A stretch of 64,000 bases of DNA from Micromonospora sp. WMMD980 (GTDB taxonomy: Bacteria; Actinomycetota; Actinomycetes; Mycobacteriales; Micromonosporaceae). The notes beneath the pieces were generated by a model. It saw only the letters and a list, made by a program, of their open reading frames with translations. It had not been told where the DNA came from and did no database searches. The translations under genes and the position numbers were made by a program. The stretch spans positions 6,572,001-6,636,000 of the forward strand of contig NZ_JARUBE010000003.1 in NCBI RefSeq assembly GCF_029626035.1, written 5' to 3'. Shown here piece by piece: positions 1 through 7,254 of the stretch. The number at the start of each line of letters is the position of its first letter. Positions within the stretch are counted from its first letter, which is position 1.

Positions 1-1
1 C

Positions 2-334
2 GGGGTGCAGCTCGGCCAGTGGCTGAACGACGAGGCGCGGCGCTGGATCAGCCGCAGTCACGTCCGCTTCGACCTGGGGCGCGCGGGCGAGGTGGTGGTC
101 ACCGACACCAGCACCAACGGCTCCGGCGTACGGCCGGGCGGGTCGATGGTCGAGACGGAGCGGATCCCGCTGCCGCCGCAGCAGTCCCGGACGCTCGGCG
201 AGGGTGACCTGATCGAGCTCTACCCGGGCGTGCAGATCGGTCGGGCGGCCGAGACGAGCAGCGACGCCACGTACACCCCGAACTCGGTGATGGCCGAGGC
301 GCCGACCATGGCGATGCGGCTGCCGCGTCCCTGA
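2..334 (+). CDS. FHA domain protein, C-terminal part (cut by window start)
   Basis: The reading frame is open from the left edge and stops with TGA at 332-334, so the true start lies outside the window. The visible part carries a forkhead-associated fold signature: SRSHVRFDL near the start and TSTNGSGVR about 20 residues on, the S/N-rich loops that contact phosphothreonine. FHA domains read Ser/Thr kinase output, and actinomycetes have many kinase/FHA pairs. The C-terminal 40 residues are a low-complexity tail. The rest of the protein, and so its role, cannot be seen. The gene converges on rocD, with a strong hairpin between them. Confidence 0.8.
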   Translation, partial: GVQLGQWLNDEARRWISRSHVRFDLGRAGEVVVTDTSTNGSGVRPGGSMVETERIPLPPQQSRTLGEGDLIELYPGVQIGRAAETSSDATYTPNSVMAEAPTMAMRLPRP

Positions 335-344
335 CCCACGCGCG

Positions 345-381
345 AAAGGGCGCCGGGACCGTCGTGGTCCCGGCGCCCTTT
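345..381. terminator. Bidirectional hairpin terminator
   Basis: A perfect 16-bp inverted repeat (AAAGGGCGCCGGGACC and its complement) closes on a 5-nt loop, with T residues following on both strands. It lies between two convergent genes and suits termination in both directions. Confidence 0.85.
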
Positions 382-394
382 TCGGGTACGGAGG

Positions 395-1612
395 TCAGCC
401 GGCCAGCACGGCGGCGAGCTGCGCCACCGCGTGGTCGATCTCGTCCTCGGCGATCACCAGCGGCGGGGCGAGCCGGATGGTCGAGCCGTGGGTGTCCTTG
501 GCCAGCACACCCCGCTCCATCAGCCGCTCGCACGCCTGTCGGCCGCTCATCAGCGCCGGGTCGATGTCGACGCCGGCCCAGAGGCCGCGGACCCGGACGG
601 CGACGAGGCCCTTGCCGAGCAGCGCCTCCAGGCCGGCCTTCAGCCGCTCGCCCAGCTCGGCCGAGCGGCGCTGGAACTCGCCGGTGGCGAGCAGCCGGAC
701 CACCTCGGTGGCGACGGCGCAGGCCAGCGGGTTGCCGCCGAACGTCGAGCCGTGCTGGCCCGGCTTGAGCACGCCGAGCACGTCGGCGTTGGCGGCCACC
801 GCGGAGACCGGCACGATGCCGCCGCCGAGCGCCTTGCCCAGCAGGTACATGTCCGGGACGACGCCCTCCAGGTCACAGGCGAACGTGGCGCCGGTGCGGC
901 CCAGGCCGGACTGGATCTCGTCGGCGATGAAGAGCACGTTCCGCTCGGTGCAGACCTCGCGGACGCCGGGCAGGTAGCCCTCCGGCGGCACCACGACGCC
1001 CTGCTCGCCCTGGATCGGCTCCAGCAGCACCGCCACCGTGTTCTCGTCGATCGCCGCGGTCAGCGCGGCCAGGTCGCCGTAGGGGACCACGGTGAAGCCC
1101 GGCGTGTACGGCCCGAAGTCGGCGCGCGCGTCCTCGTCGGTGGAGAAGCTGACGATGGTGGTGGTGCGGCCGTGGAAGTTCCCCTCCGCCACCACGATGT
1201 TGGCCTGGCCCGGGGCCACGCCCTTGACCTGGTAGCCCCACTTGCGGGCGACCTTGATGCCGGTCTCCACCGCCTCGGCGCCGGTGTTCATCGGCAGCAC
1301 CAGCTCCTTGCCGCAGAGCGCGGCCAGCTCCCGGCAGAAGTCGGCGAACTGGTCGTGGATGAACGCGCGGCTGGTCAGCGTGAGCCGGTCGAGCTGGGCG
1401 TGCGCGGCCTCGATCAACTGCGGGTGCCGGTGGCCGAAGTTCAGCGCCGAGTAGCCGGCCAGGCAGTCCAGGTAGCGGCGGCCGTCCACGTCGGTCAGCC
1501 AGGCGCCCTCGGCCGACGAGATCACCACGGGCAGCGGGTGGTAGTTGTGCGCCGTGTGGCGCTCCGCGTCCCGGACCGCGGAGGGCGTCCGCAGCATGTC
1601 GTCGATGATCAC
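395..1612 (-). CDS. rocD: Ornithine aminotransferase
   Basis: This is a class III PLP aminotransferase of about 405 residues, the usual ornithine aminotransferase length. It converts ornithine plus 2-oxoglutarate to glutamate semialdehyde plus glutamate in arginine/ornithine catabolism. Visible motifs are GNFHGRT (substrate loop), FIADEIQSGLGRTG (the PLP-binding aspartate) and LLGKALGGG (the Schiff-base lysine). I place the start at GTG 1612, because GGGAAAGG lies 7-8 nt upstream and the start overlaps the ddaH stop in the tetramer GTGA, which implies translational coupling. An internal ATG at 1597 is less likely. A longer open frame upstream is an artefact of high GC. Order is ddaH then rocD on the minus strand, a pairing also seen in other actinobacteria. 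Confidence 0.93.
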   Translation of the reverse strand: MIIDDMLRTPSAVRDAERHTAHNYHPLPVVISSAEGAWLTDVDGRRYLDCLAGYSALNFGHRHPQLIEAAHAQLDRLTLTSRAFIHDQFADFCRELAALCGKELVLPMNTGAEAVETGIKVARKWGYQVKGVAPGQANIVVAEGNFHGRTTTIVSFSTDEDARADFGPYTPGFTVVPYGDLAALTAAIDENTVAVLLEPIQGEQGVVVPPEGYLPGVREVCTERNVLFIADEIQSGLGRTGATFACDLEGVVPDMYLLGKALGGGIVPVSAVAANADVLGVLKPGQHGSTFGGNPLACAVATEVVRLLATGEFQRRSAELGERLKAGLEALLGKGLVAVRVRGLWAGVDIDPALMSGRQACERLMERGVLAKDTHGSTIRLAPPLVIAEDEIDHAVAQLAAVLAG

Positions 1613-2430
1613 TTGATTGCCTTTCCCTGACGGAGTCGCAACGTGCAGCACTTCGGTCCGCCGCCGGCCTTGCGCAGCTCGGACAGGTCGATCCCGATGG
1701 TCTGGTAACCCCGGTCGCGCAGCTTCGCGGCCAGGTCGGTGGCCTGCGCCGGCAGCACCACGTGCCGGCCGTCGCTCACCGCGTTCAGGCCGAGCACCTC
1801 GGCGTCGGCCATGGTGGCGTGGATCGCGTCCGGGAAGAGCCGGCGCAGCACCGCCCGGCTGCCCGGGGAGAACGCCTCCGGCAGGTACGCCACGGTGCGC
1901 TCGTCGAGCACGGTGAGCGCGGTGTCCAGGTGGTAGAAGCGGGGGTCCACGAGCTGCATGGTGACCACCGGATAGCCGAAGACCTCCTGGAGCTGCGCGT
2001 GCGAGGCGTGCGCGGTGCGGAACCCGGTGCCGGCGAGCAGGTGGTCGCCGACCAGCAGGACGTCGCCCTCGCCCTCGTTGACGTGCTTCGGGTCGTACAT
2101 CTCGAAGCCGGCGGCCTCGAACCAGGCCCGGTAGGCGGGCGCCTCGTCGGCGCGCTGCGGGTCGCGGAACTGCACCGCCATCGCCTTGCCGTCGATCACC
2201 GTGCCACCGTTGGCCGCGAAGACCATGTCCGGCAGGCCGGCGACCGGGTCGATCAGCTCGACCTCGTGCCCCAGGTCGAGGTACGTCTGGTGGAGCTGCT
2301 CCCACTGCCGGATCGCCAGGTCGGGGTCGACCGGGGCGGTGGGGTCCATCCACGGGTTGATCGCATAGTCGACGGCGAAGTACGTCGGCCGGCACATCAG
2401 GAGGCGCTGGCGGGTGGCGTCCATCGTCAT
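1609..2430 (-). CDS. ddaH: Dimethylargininase (N(omega)-dimethylarginine dimethylaminohydrolase family)
   Basis: This 273-residue amidinotransferase/hydrolase of the DDAH fold hydrolyses methylated arginine (or arginine itself) to citrulline, feeding the same catabolic route as rocD. Family features are MCRPTYFAVDYAINPWMD at the N-terminus, the acidic PDMVFAANGG segment, the catalytic histidine in FYHLDTALTVL and a C-terminal GGGPKCCTL containing the nucleophilic cysteine. ATG 2430 is preferred because GGGAG precedes it by 7-8 nt; ATG 2424 is an alternative and the longer frame to 2463 has no ribosome site. The stop overlaps the rocD start by 4 nt. Whether the preferred substrate is dimethylarginine or arginine cannot be told from sequence alone. 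Confidence 0.88.
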   Translation of the reverse strand: MTMDATRQRLLMCRPTYFAVDYAINPWMDPTAPVDPDLAIRQWEQLHQTYLDLGHEVELIDPVAGLPDMVFAANGGTVIDGKAMAVQFRDPQRADEAPAYRAWFEAAGFEMYDPKHVNEGEGDVLLVGDHLLAGTGFRTAHASHAQLQEVFGYPVVTMQLVDPRFYHLDTALTVLDERTVAYLPEAFSPGSRAVLRRLFPDAIHATMADAEVLGLNAVSDGRHVVLPAQATDLAAKLRDRGYQTIGIDLSELRKAGGGPKCCTLRLRQGKAIK

Positions 2431-2533
2431 GTGGTGCTCCCAGGGTCGGGCGCGCCCGGCCACGGTCGGCCCACGGGCTGGCGCCGTGCTCCAACCGTAT
2501 GCGGCCGGGGGCGTCGCCTTCCACCGTGAGCCC

Positions 2534-2591
2534 TTGCGTCCAGCAGCAGATCGTTGCGTCTAGTGGGATCGAATCGGCGGATCGTTGCGTC
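2534..2591. promoter_or_regulatory. Three TTGCGTC direct repeats upstream of ddaH-rocD
   Basis: TTGCGTC occurs at 2534-2540, 2554-2560 and 2585-2591; the last two share the longer GATCGTTGCGTC. The offsets of 20 and 31 nt are near two and three helical turns, so the copies face the same side of the helix. They lie 100-160 nt upstream of the ddaH start. This looks like a regulator-binding array; the protein is unknown. Confidence 0.4.
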
Positions 2592-2771
2592 CACGCGCTC
2601 CTACGCTCAGTCCACCGTCTCTCGGGTGCCCGGGGCGTCGGTCGTGGGCCGATCACGAGTTGAGATCGCGACTTCGGGGAAGTGGCTGTGTCAAGACCGG
2701 CCGGTTGCCGCCACCACGGCGAACTGGCGCCGCTCGACGGGGTCGCCCGACGGCCGGGTCGGGGGAAACAC

Positions 2772-2800
2772 TTCGGGGGCGGCGAATCGCCGCCCCCGAA
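2772..2800. terminator. Hairpin terminator
   Basis: A perfect 13-bp inverted repeat, TTCGGGGGCGGCG with its complement, closes on an AAT loop. It probably ends transcription of the minus-strand membrane-protein gene whose stop is at 2897. Confidence 0.75.
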
Positions 2801-2803
2801 AAG

Positions 2804-2851
2804 GGTGTTGCCCGGCCGGTGAACCACCGGTGTTGCCCGGTGAACCACCGG
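2804..2851. repeat. Tandem direct repeat, two copies
   Basis: GGTGTTGCCCGG then TGAACCACCGG occurs at 2804-2830, with four extra bases (CCGG), and again at 2829-2851. It sits between the stop of the 2897 gene and the hairpin. No function is evident. Confidence 0.7.
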
Positions 2852-2896
2852 AGCTTGTCGGGCTGCCGGTCGCTGCCGGCGATCACCAAAATGCCC

Positions 2897-3781
2897 TCAG
2901 AACCGATCGACAAACTGTGAATCAAGCCACTCGCGGAACCGGCCCACCCAGTCGCCGTCCGTGGTCGGCCAGTCGAACTGGCCGGTCATCGCCACGATGC
3001 CGAGCACCACGGCGGCCAGGCCGACCAGGATGCCGATCAGCGCGTCGGTCTTCCCGGCCACGTGCCGGCGACGGGTGGCGATCAGGCCCAGCACCGCCAG
3101 CACCGCACCGACCGCGCCGAGCCCGATGCCGTAGCCGGCCAGCGTGCCGGAGAGCACGAAGAGCGCGCCGGCCACGGACACGATCAGACCGAGCGTGGCG
3201 AGGAGGCTGGCCCGCGGCTTCTTCCTCAGCTCCGGGTCGAGTTCCCGATCGGGGCGGCCGTCGCGGTCCAGGTCGACGGGTCGGTCCGGGTGGCCGTCGC
3301 GGTCCTGGTCGACGGGGCGATCCGGTCGGCCGTCCCCGTTCAGGTCGACGGTCTGCTCCCGGGCCGGGTCGGGGTCGACGGTCCGCGCGTCCCGGCCCAA
3401 CGGCCGGCTGGTCGCCGCCCGGGCCGCAGCGGCCCGCTGTGCCGCCCGCCGCTCCGCCTCGCCCGTCCGTGGCGCGGTCTCCACGTGCCCGGCGCCGACC
3501 GGACCGGCCTCGCCGCTCGCCGGAGCCCGCCCGTCGTCGGTGACCCGCGCGGTCTCGTCGACCCGCGCGGTCTCGTCGACCCGCTCGGTGTCGGCGGCCC
3601 GTTCCGCTTCCGTGGCGGTCGCGTCGCTGCGGTACGTGGTCCGAGCCGCGTCGCGGTCGGTGACCACCGGTTGGCCGGCCCTGTCGTCCGCGACCGGACT
3701 CTCGTCGCGGGCGTCTACGACACCGTCACCGTTCGTATCGGTACTGCGCGCCGGAGACTTCCGGCGGGACAAGATGTTCAC
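2897..3781 (-). CDS. Membrane protein with EF-hand/thrombospondin-3-like DxDxDG repeats
   Basis: I do not recognise a named family for the whole protein (294 residues). The N-terminal half is hydrophilic and acidic. It has one DTNGDGVVD element near residue 17 and a later run of three near-identical acidic repeats, DLNGDGRPDRPVD, DQDRDGHPDRPVD and DLDRDGRPDRE, spaced 12 residues apart. These resemble calcium-binding DxDxDG loops. The C-terminal half has three hydrophobic helices (LLATLGLIVSVAGALFVLSG, a second ending ...GLIATRRR, and IGILVGLAAVVLGIVA), giving a membrane anchor. The start is GTG 3781, with AGGAGG 7 nt upstream; the frame to 3817 is an extension. A cation-sensing or envelope-structural role is possible but is inference only. 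Confidence 0.75.
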   Translation of the reverse strand: MNILSRRKSPARSTDTNGDGVVDARDESPVADDRAGQPVVTDRDAARTTYRSDATATEAERAADTERVDETARVDETARVTDDGRAPASGEAGPVGAGHVETAPRTGEAERRAAQRAAAARAATSRPLGRDARTVDPDPAREQTVDLNGDGRPDRPVDQDRDGHPDRPVDLDRDGRPDRELDPELRKKPRASLLATLGLIVSVAGALFVLSGTLAGYGIGLGAVGAVLAVLGLIATRRRHVAGKTDALIGILVGLAAVVLGIVAMTGQFDWPTTDGDWVGRFREWLDSQFVDRF

Positions 3782-3917
3782 CTGGCACCTCCTGATGCAG
3801 GCGCGGAGGCCGCGCATGACAGAGAGGAGGTACCCAGGCGTGCGTCAATCGACACCCGGTGACGGAACCGGACCACCCGGCGGGCGGGCGCGGTTCCGTC
3901 ACCGGGCGGCACCGTCG

Positions 3918-5345
3918 TCAGGACGGGGTCCGCGACCACTGCTGGTTGGTGCCGCCGCCGCAGCTGTACTGCTGGACGTCCGCGCCGTCGCCGGTGCCGG
4001 CGTTGACCACGTCCAGGCACTTGCGGCTGTGCCGGGCCCGGAGCTGGAACCAGTCGCCGGTCGCGGCCCACTGCCACTGCTGGTTGGCGCCGCTGCCGCA
4101 GGTGTAGTGGATGATGTTGGCGCCGTCGGCGGTGGACGCGTCGGCGACGTCGAGACACTTGCCGCTCGTGGCGTTGACGAGGCGGTACCAGCCGCCGCCG
4201 GCGTCCTGGAACTCCCACCGCTGGTTCCCGCCGCCGTTCCACGCCCACTGCTTGACCTCGGCGTTGTTGGCCGTGGAGTTGCCGATCACGTCCAGCACCC
4301 GGCCGCTGTGCCGGGCGGTGACCCGGTAGTAGGCGGGCGAGGTGCCGGTGACCGCCCCGGTGGTCACGTCGACGGTGACCGACGGGTACCAGGTCAGGCT
4401 CATGCTCGTGCTGGTGGGGAAACCGATCGGCAGCCACACGTACTGCGAGTCGTTGACCGGGCCGCCCCAGGCGCCCGCCCACCGGTCACCCAGGTAGAGG
4501 TAGCTGGTGGCGGACGTGCCCTGGACCGGCAGCACGAAGGCCGGCTGGGAGTTGAACGTGGTGCCGTTGCCCACGTCGGTCCAGCCGCTCCACGGCCCGG
4601 AGACGCTCGGCGCGGTAGCGTACCGGGCCTGGTTCGGGCTCCAGCCCGTCGCTGCCGACGTCAGCAGGAAGTAGGTGCCGCCTCGCTTGAACATCGCCGG
4701 CGCCTCGCGGGTCGCGCCGGCCCAGAAGTTGCCCACCAGGCTGGCCACGTTGAGGTAGTCCGAGGTGAGGCGGTAGATGTTCAGGTCGCGGTTCTCGTTG
4801 GCGGCCGAGATCATGTACGCGGTGCCGCTATCGTTGTAGAGCGTGATGTCCCGCGACATGTGCTGCCCGAGCGGCCGGAAGCTGCCGTGCCAGGTGTAGG
4901 CGCCGTCCACGGTGGCCGACGAGGCGACGGCAGCCCGCGCCTCGCTGTAGTCGGATCCGTTCTCCTTGTGCATCCACATCACGAACCGACCGGTGCCGGC
5001 GTTGTAGACGACCTTCGGCCGCTCGATGTTGGCCCGTTGCAGCTCGGCGGCCGACGACCGGGTGAGCACGTTGTTGCGGAACTCCCAGGTGCGCAGGTCG
5101 GTGGAGCGGTAGACGGAGACCGCCCGGAACGTGTTGTCCGGGTTGCGGTTCTCGCCGAACCAGTAGTAGTAGTTGTCGACCTTGAGGACGCCGCCGCCGT
5201 GCGCGTGCACCACCGCGCCGGTGGTGTCGGTGAACTGTGTGCCGTTGGTGACCGTCACCGGTGCCGCCTGCGCGCCGGTGGCCGGCCAGACCCCAGCCAC
5301 GGCCGCGACGAGCGCGGTCGTCGCCGCCAGCAGGCGGCGGGTCAT
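3918..5345 (-). CDS. Secreted GH43-type glycoside hydrolase with C-terminal ricin-B (CBM13) domain
   Basis: The product has 475 residues. Residues 1-27 are a signal peptide (MTRRLL, a hydrophobic core, then GAQA-A). Residues about 30-330 form a five-bladed-propeller glycosidase resembling the GH43 exo-beta-1,3-galactanase group: YYYWFGENRN, VSVYRSTDLRTWEF, NIERPKVVYN, SRDITLYNDSGTAYMIS. Residues about 340-475 are a ricin-type trefoil with three QxW units (NQRWEF, NQQWQW, NQQWSR), which binds galactose-type sugars. Together they suggest extracellular removal of galactose from arabinogalactan-type polymers; substrate is inferred. The start is uncertain: ATG 5345, or GTG 5366, which overlaps the stop of the upstream CBM2 gene in GTGA. 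In either case it is coupled to that gene. Confidence 0.82.
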   Translation of the reverse strand: MTRRLLAATTALVAAVAGVWPATGAQAAPVTVTNGTQFTDTTGAVVHAHGGGVLKVDNYYYWFGENRNPDNTFRAVSVYRSTDLRTWEFRNNVLTRSSAAELQRANIERPKVVYNAGTGRFVMWMHKENGSDYSEARAAVASSATVDGAYTWHGSFRPLGQHMSRDITLYNDSGTAYMISAANENRDLNIYRLTSDYLNVASLVGNFWAGATREAPAMFKRGGTYFLLTSAATGWSPNQARYATAPSVSGPWSGWTDVGNGTTFNSQPAFVLPVQGTSATSYLYLGDRWAGAWGGPVNDSQYVWLPIGFPTSTSMSLTWYPSVTVDVTTGAVTGTSPAYYRVTARHSGRVLDVIGNSTANNAEVKQWAWNGGGNQRWEFQDAGGGWYRLVNATSGKCLDVADASTADGANIIHYTCGSGANQQWQWAATGDWFQLRARHSRKCLDVVNAGTGDGADVQQYSCGGGTNQQWSRTPS

Positions 5346-5362
5346 CCGCTTCGTCACCCCGG

Positions 5363-6093
5363 TCACCGCCCGCAGACCGGGGTGATGCCGCCGGGCGTCG
5401 CCGAGGCGGCCACGAGCAGCCCGAACATCACCGAGCCGCCCGGCGCCAGCGTCTCGTTCCACGAGGCGTTGTGGACCACGACCTGCTGGCCGGCGCCCTC
5501 CGCCACCCCGCCCCAGATCGACTGGATGCGTTCGTCGCCTGACCACCGCCAGGAGACGAGCCAGCCGCGCATCGGCTCCGCGCCGGTGTTGCGCACGGTG
5601 ACCGTGGCCACGAAGCCACCGCGCCAACTGCTGTCGATGGTGGCCGACGCGGCGCACGTCGACAGCGTCCGAGCCGGGCCGCCGACGACGTACGGGTCCC
5701 GATGCCCCTGGGTGTCGCTGAACCGGAACCAGTAGTCGGTGTCGGGCCTCAGCCCCTCGACGGTCACCGTCCCGGAGCGCTCCGCCTTCGAGACGGCCTC
5801 GGCCACCGGGTCGCGCCACCCGGTGGCGTCCTCGCGGCTGGCGAAGAGGGTGACGACCATCGGCGGGTCGTAGCCGCAGGGCGGACTGAGCAGCATCCAG
5901 TAGGTGACGGTGAGGCTGGTGGCGGTGGTCCCGGTCACCTGGCCGCTGACCGGCAGCGCCGGCGGGCACGTCAGCGTAGGACCGGGTGAAGGCGTCGCGG
6001 CGGGGCGACTGGCGACCGAGCGGCTCCGGCGGGGGCGGCGAGGCCGGCGAGGGTGAGGGCGGCGGCCAGAGTGGCACCGAGGGTACGAATCAT
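5363..6093 (-). CDS. Secreted Fn3-CBM2 carbohydrate-binding protein, apparent frameshift after the signal peptide
   Basis: ATG 6093 has AGGAG 6 nt upstream and opens a clear signal peptide (MIRTLGATLAAALTLAGLAA...). That frame stops after about 40 codons. The mature protein continues in another frame, from about TPSPGPTLTCPPALP to the stop at 5363. One missing base between about 6010 and 6036, perhaps in the five-base run 6031-6035, would join them. The mature part has an Fn3-like region (LTVTYWMLL ... RPDTDYWFRFSDTQG), then a family 2 cellulose-binding module bounded by two cysteines (CAASATIDSSWRGGF ... GWLVSWRW ... WNETLAPG ... PVCGR). No catalytic domain is present, so it is probably a binding partner for the GH43 enzyme encoded next. 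A sequencing error is more likely than a true pseudogene. Confidence 0.7.
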
Positions 6094-6283
6094 TCTGCGC
6101 TCCTGAGCTGGGGGCCCCGCGGCGCGATCGGCGGTGGGTGGCGTTCAACCGCCCGGCCGGCGCGACGGCGGCACGGCGGACTGCCGGAGAGGAGTGCCCA
6201 GCGCCGGGGTGGTGTGTCCCCCGCGCGTCTCGCTCCCGTTGGGATCGAACGGCTCGCACCGGCTCCCGAGCACGAGCGGAGAC

Positions 6284-6312
6284 AGTCTCTCAGTCGACAG
6301 GCATCGATTCAA
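6284..6312 (-). promoter_or_regulatory. Candidate promoter for the CBM2-GH43 pair
   Basis: Read on the minus strand, TTGAAT (6312-6307) and GAGACT (6289-6284) are separated by exactly 17 nt, close to the housekeeping TTGACA/TANNNT pattern. It would give a leader of about 185 nt before ATG 6093. Confidence 0.35.
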
Positions 6313-6429
6313 CGACGTCCCGTGGTGCGGTCACGGGCCTCGGTGACCTGATCCCGACCTGGGCGGAGAGGTCCGCCGTGACGCTGTCGACCCGGCGGCG
6401 GCCAGCCGGCGGAGGTGAGCGGGGCTGGC

Positions 6430-6435
6430 TACCCT
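6430..6435 (+). promoter_or_regulatory. -10 element TACCCT, probable leaderless start of nei
   Basis: TACCCT ends 8 nt before the GTG start at 6444 and there is no Shine-Dalgarno sequence, so the transcript probably begins at or next to the start codon. Confidence 0.4.
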
Positions 6436-6443
6436 TGGCACCC

Positions 6444-7253
6444 GTGCCAGAGGGACACAGCATCCACCGCCTCGCGACCCGCCACGCCGAGCTGTTCGCC
6501 GGTGACAAGGTGCACGCGGACAGCCCGCAGGGGCGTTTCGCCGAGGGCGCGGCGCGGCTCACCGGCACCGTCCTGGACGGCACCGAGGCGTACGGCAAGC
6601 ACCTGCTGCACCACTACGCCGGCGAGCTGACCCTGCACGTGCACCTCGGGCTCTACGGAAAGTTCGCCGACGGGCCGGGGGAGCCGCCGGACCCGGTCGG
6701 CCAGGTGCGGCTGCGCCTGCACAGCGACCGCAACTGGCTGGAGCTGCGCGGCCCCACCGCCTGCGAGCTGCTCACCCCGCCCGAGGTGGCGGCGCTGCGC
6801 GGCCGGCTCGGCCCCGACCCGCTGCGCACCGACGCCGACCCGGACCGGGCGTACGCCCGGATCCGGCGCAGCCCCACCCCGCTCGCCGCGCTGCTGCTCG
6901 ACCAGTCGGTGGTCGCCGGCACCGGGCTGATCTTCGTGACCGAGGCGCTGTTCCGGGCCGGGTTGCCGCCGCTGCTGCCCGGCCGGGAGCTGACCCCGGC
7001 CGGCTGGGCGGAGATCTGGGCCGACCTGGTCGCCCTGATGACCGTCGCGGTCGAGCGCGGCCGGATCGACACCGTCCGCGACGCGGACCTGCCCGAGGCG
7101 ACCGGCCGGGCGCCGCGCGTCGACCGGCACGGCGGCGAGGTGTACGTCTACCGCCGCCCCGGTGCACCCTGCCACGTCTGCGGCAGTGAGGTGAGCCGGG
7201 GTGTGCTGGCCGGACGCAACCTCTACTGGTGTCCCACCTGCCAGGCCGGCTGA
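6444..7253 (+). CDS. nei: Fpg/Nei family DNA glycosylase (endonuclease VIII-like)
   Basis: This 269-residue base-excision-repair glycosylase/AP lyase removes oxidised bases. The protein begins V(M)-P-E-G-H, where the processed N-terminal proline is the nucleophile and the glutamate is catalytic. GKHLLHHY and HVHLGLYG are typical of the mycobacterial Nei1 group. LLLDQSVVAGTGLI matches the H2TH DNA-binding segment, and the C-terminus is a zinc finger (CHVCG ... YWCPTCQAG). The start is fixed at GTG 6444 because family members begin with PEG; the open frame back to 6138 is not coding. The stop is 1 nt from the stop of the convergent kinase gene. Confidence 0.92.
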   Translation: MPEGHSIHRLATRHAELFAGDKVHADSPQGRFAEGAARLTGTVLDGTEAYGKHLLHHYAGELTLHVHLGLYGKFADGPGEPPDPVGQVRLRLHSDRNWLELRGPTACELLTPPEVAALRGRLGPDPLRTDADPDRAYARIRRSPTPLAALLLDQSVVAGTGLIFVTEALFRAGLPPLLPGRELTPAGWAEIWADLVALMTVAVERGRIDTVRDADLPEATGRAPRVDRHGGEVYVYRRPGAPCHVCGSEVSRGVLAGRNLYWCPTCQAG

Positions 7254-7254
7254 G

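Larger units (their letters stand above)
2431..2896. other. Intergenic region upstream of ddaH
   Basis: I see no convincing gene in these 466 bases. The region holds three TTGCGTC repeats near ddaH, a strong hairpin and a tandem repeat nearer the next gene, each listed separately. The Lrp/AsnC regulator gene that I expect beside ddaH-rocD is not here. Confidence 0.6.
6094..6443. other. Divergent intergenic region between CBM2 gene and nei
   Basis: No gene is supported here. It contains a candidate promoter for the minus-strand CBM2/GH43 pair at 6284-6312, and a -10 element for nei at 6430. Confidence 0.55.

Noticed and set aside
395..2848. 817-codon minus-strand open frame covering rocD and beyond
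   Set aside because: Only the first 405 codons from GTG 1612 show homology; the rest is out-of-frame reading through ddaH and the intergenic region, a high-GC artefact.
2653..2925. Minus-strand ORF with R-W-F-T-G repeated
   Set aside because: It arises from the tandem DNA repeat and hairpin; no homology or ribosome site.
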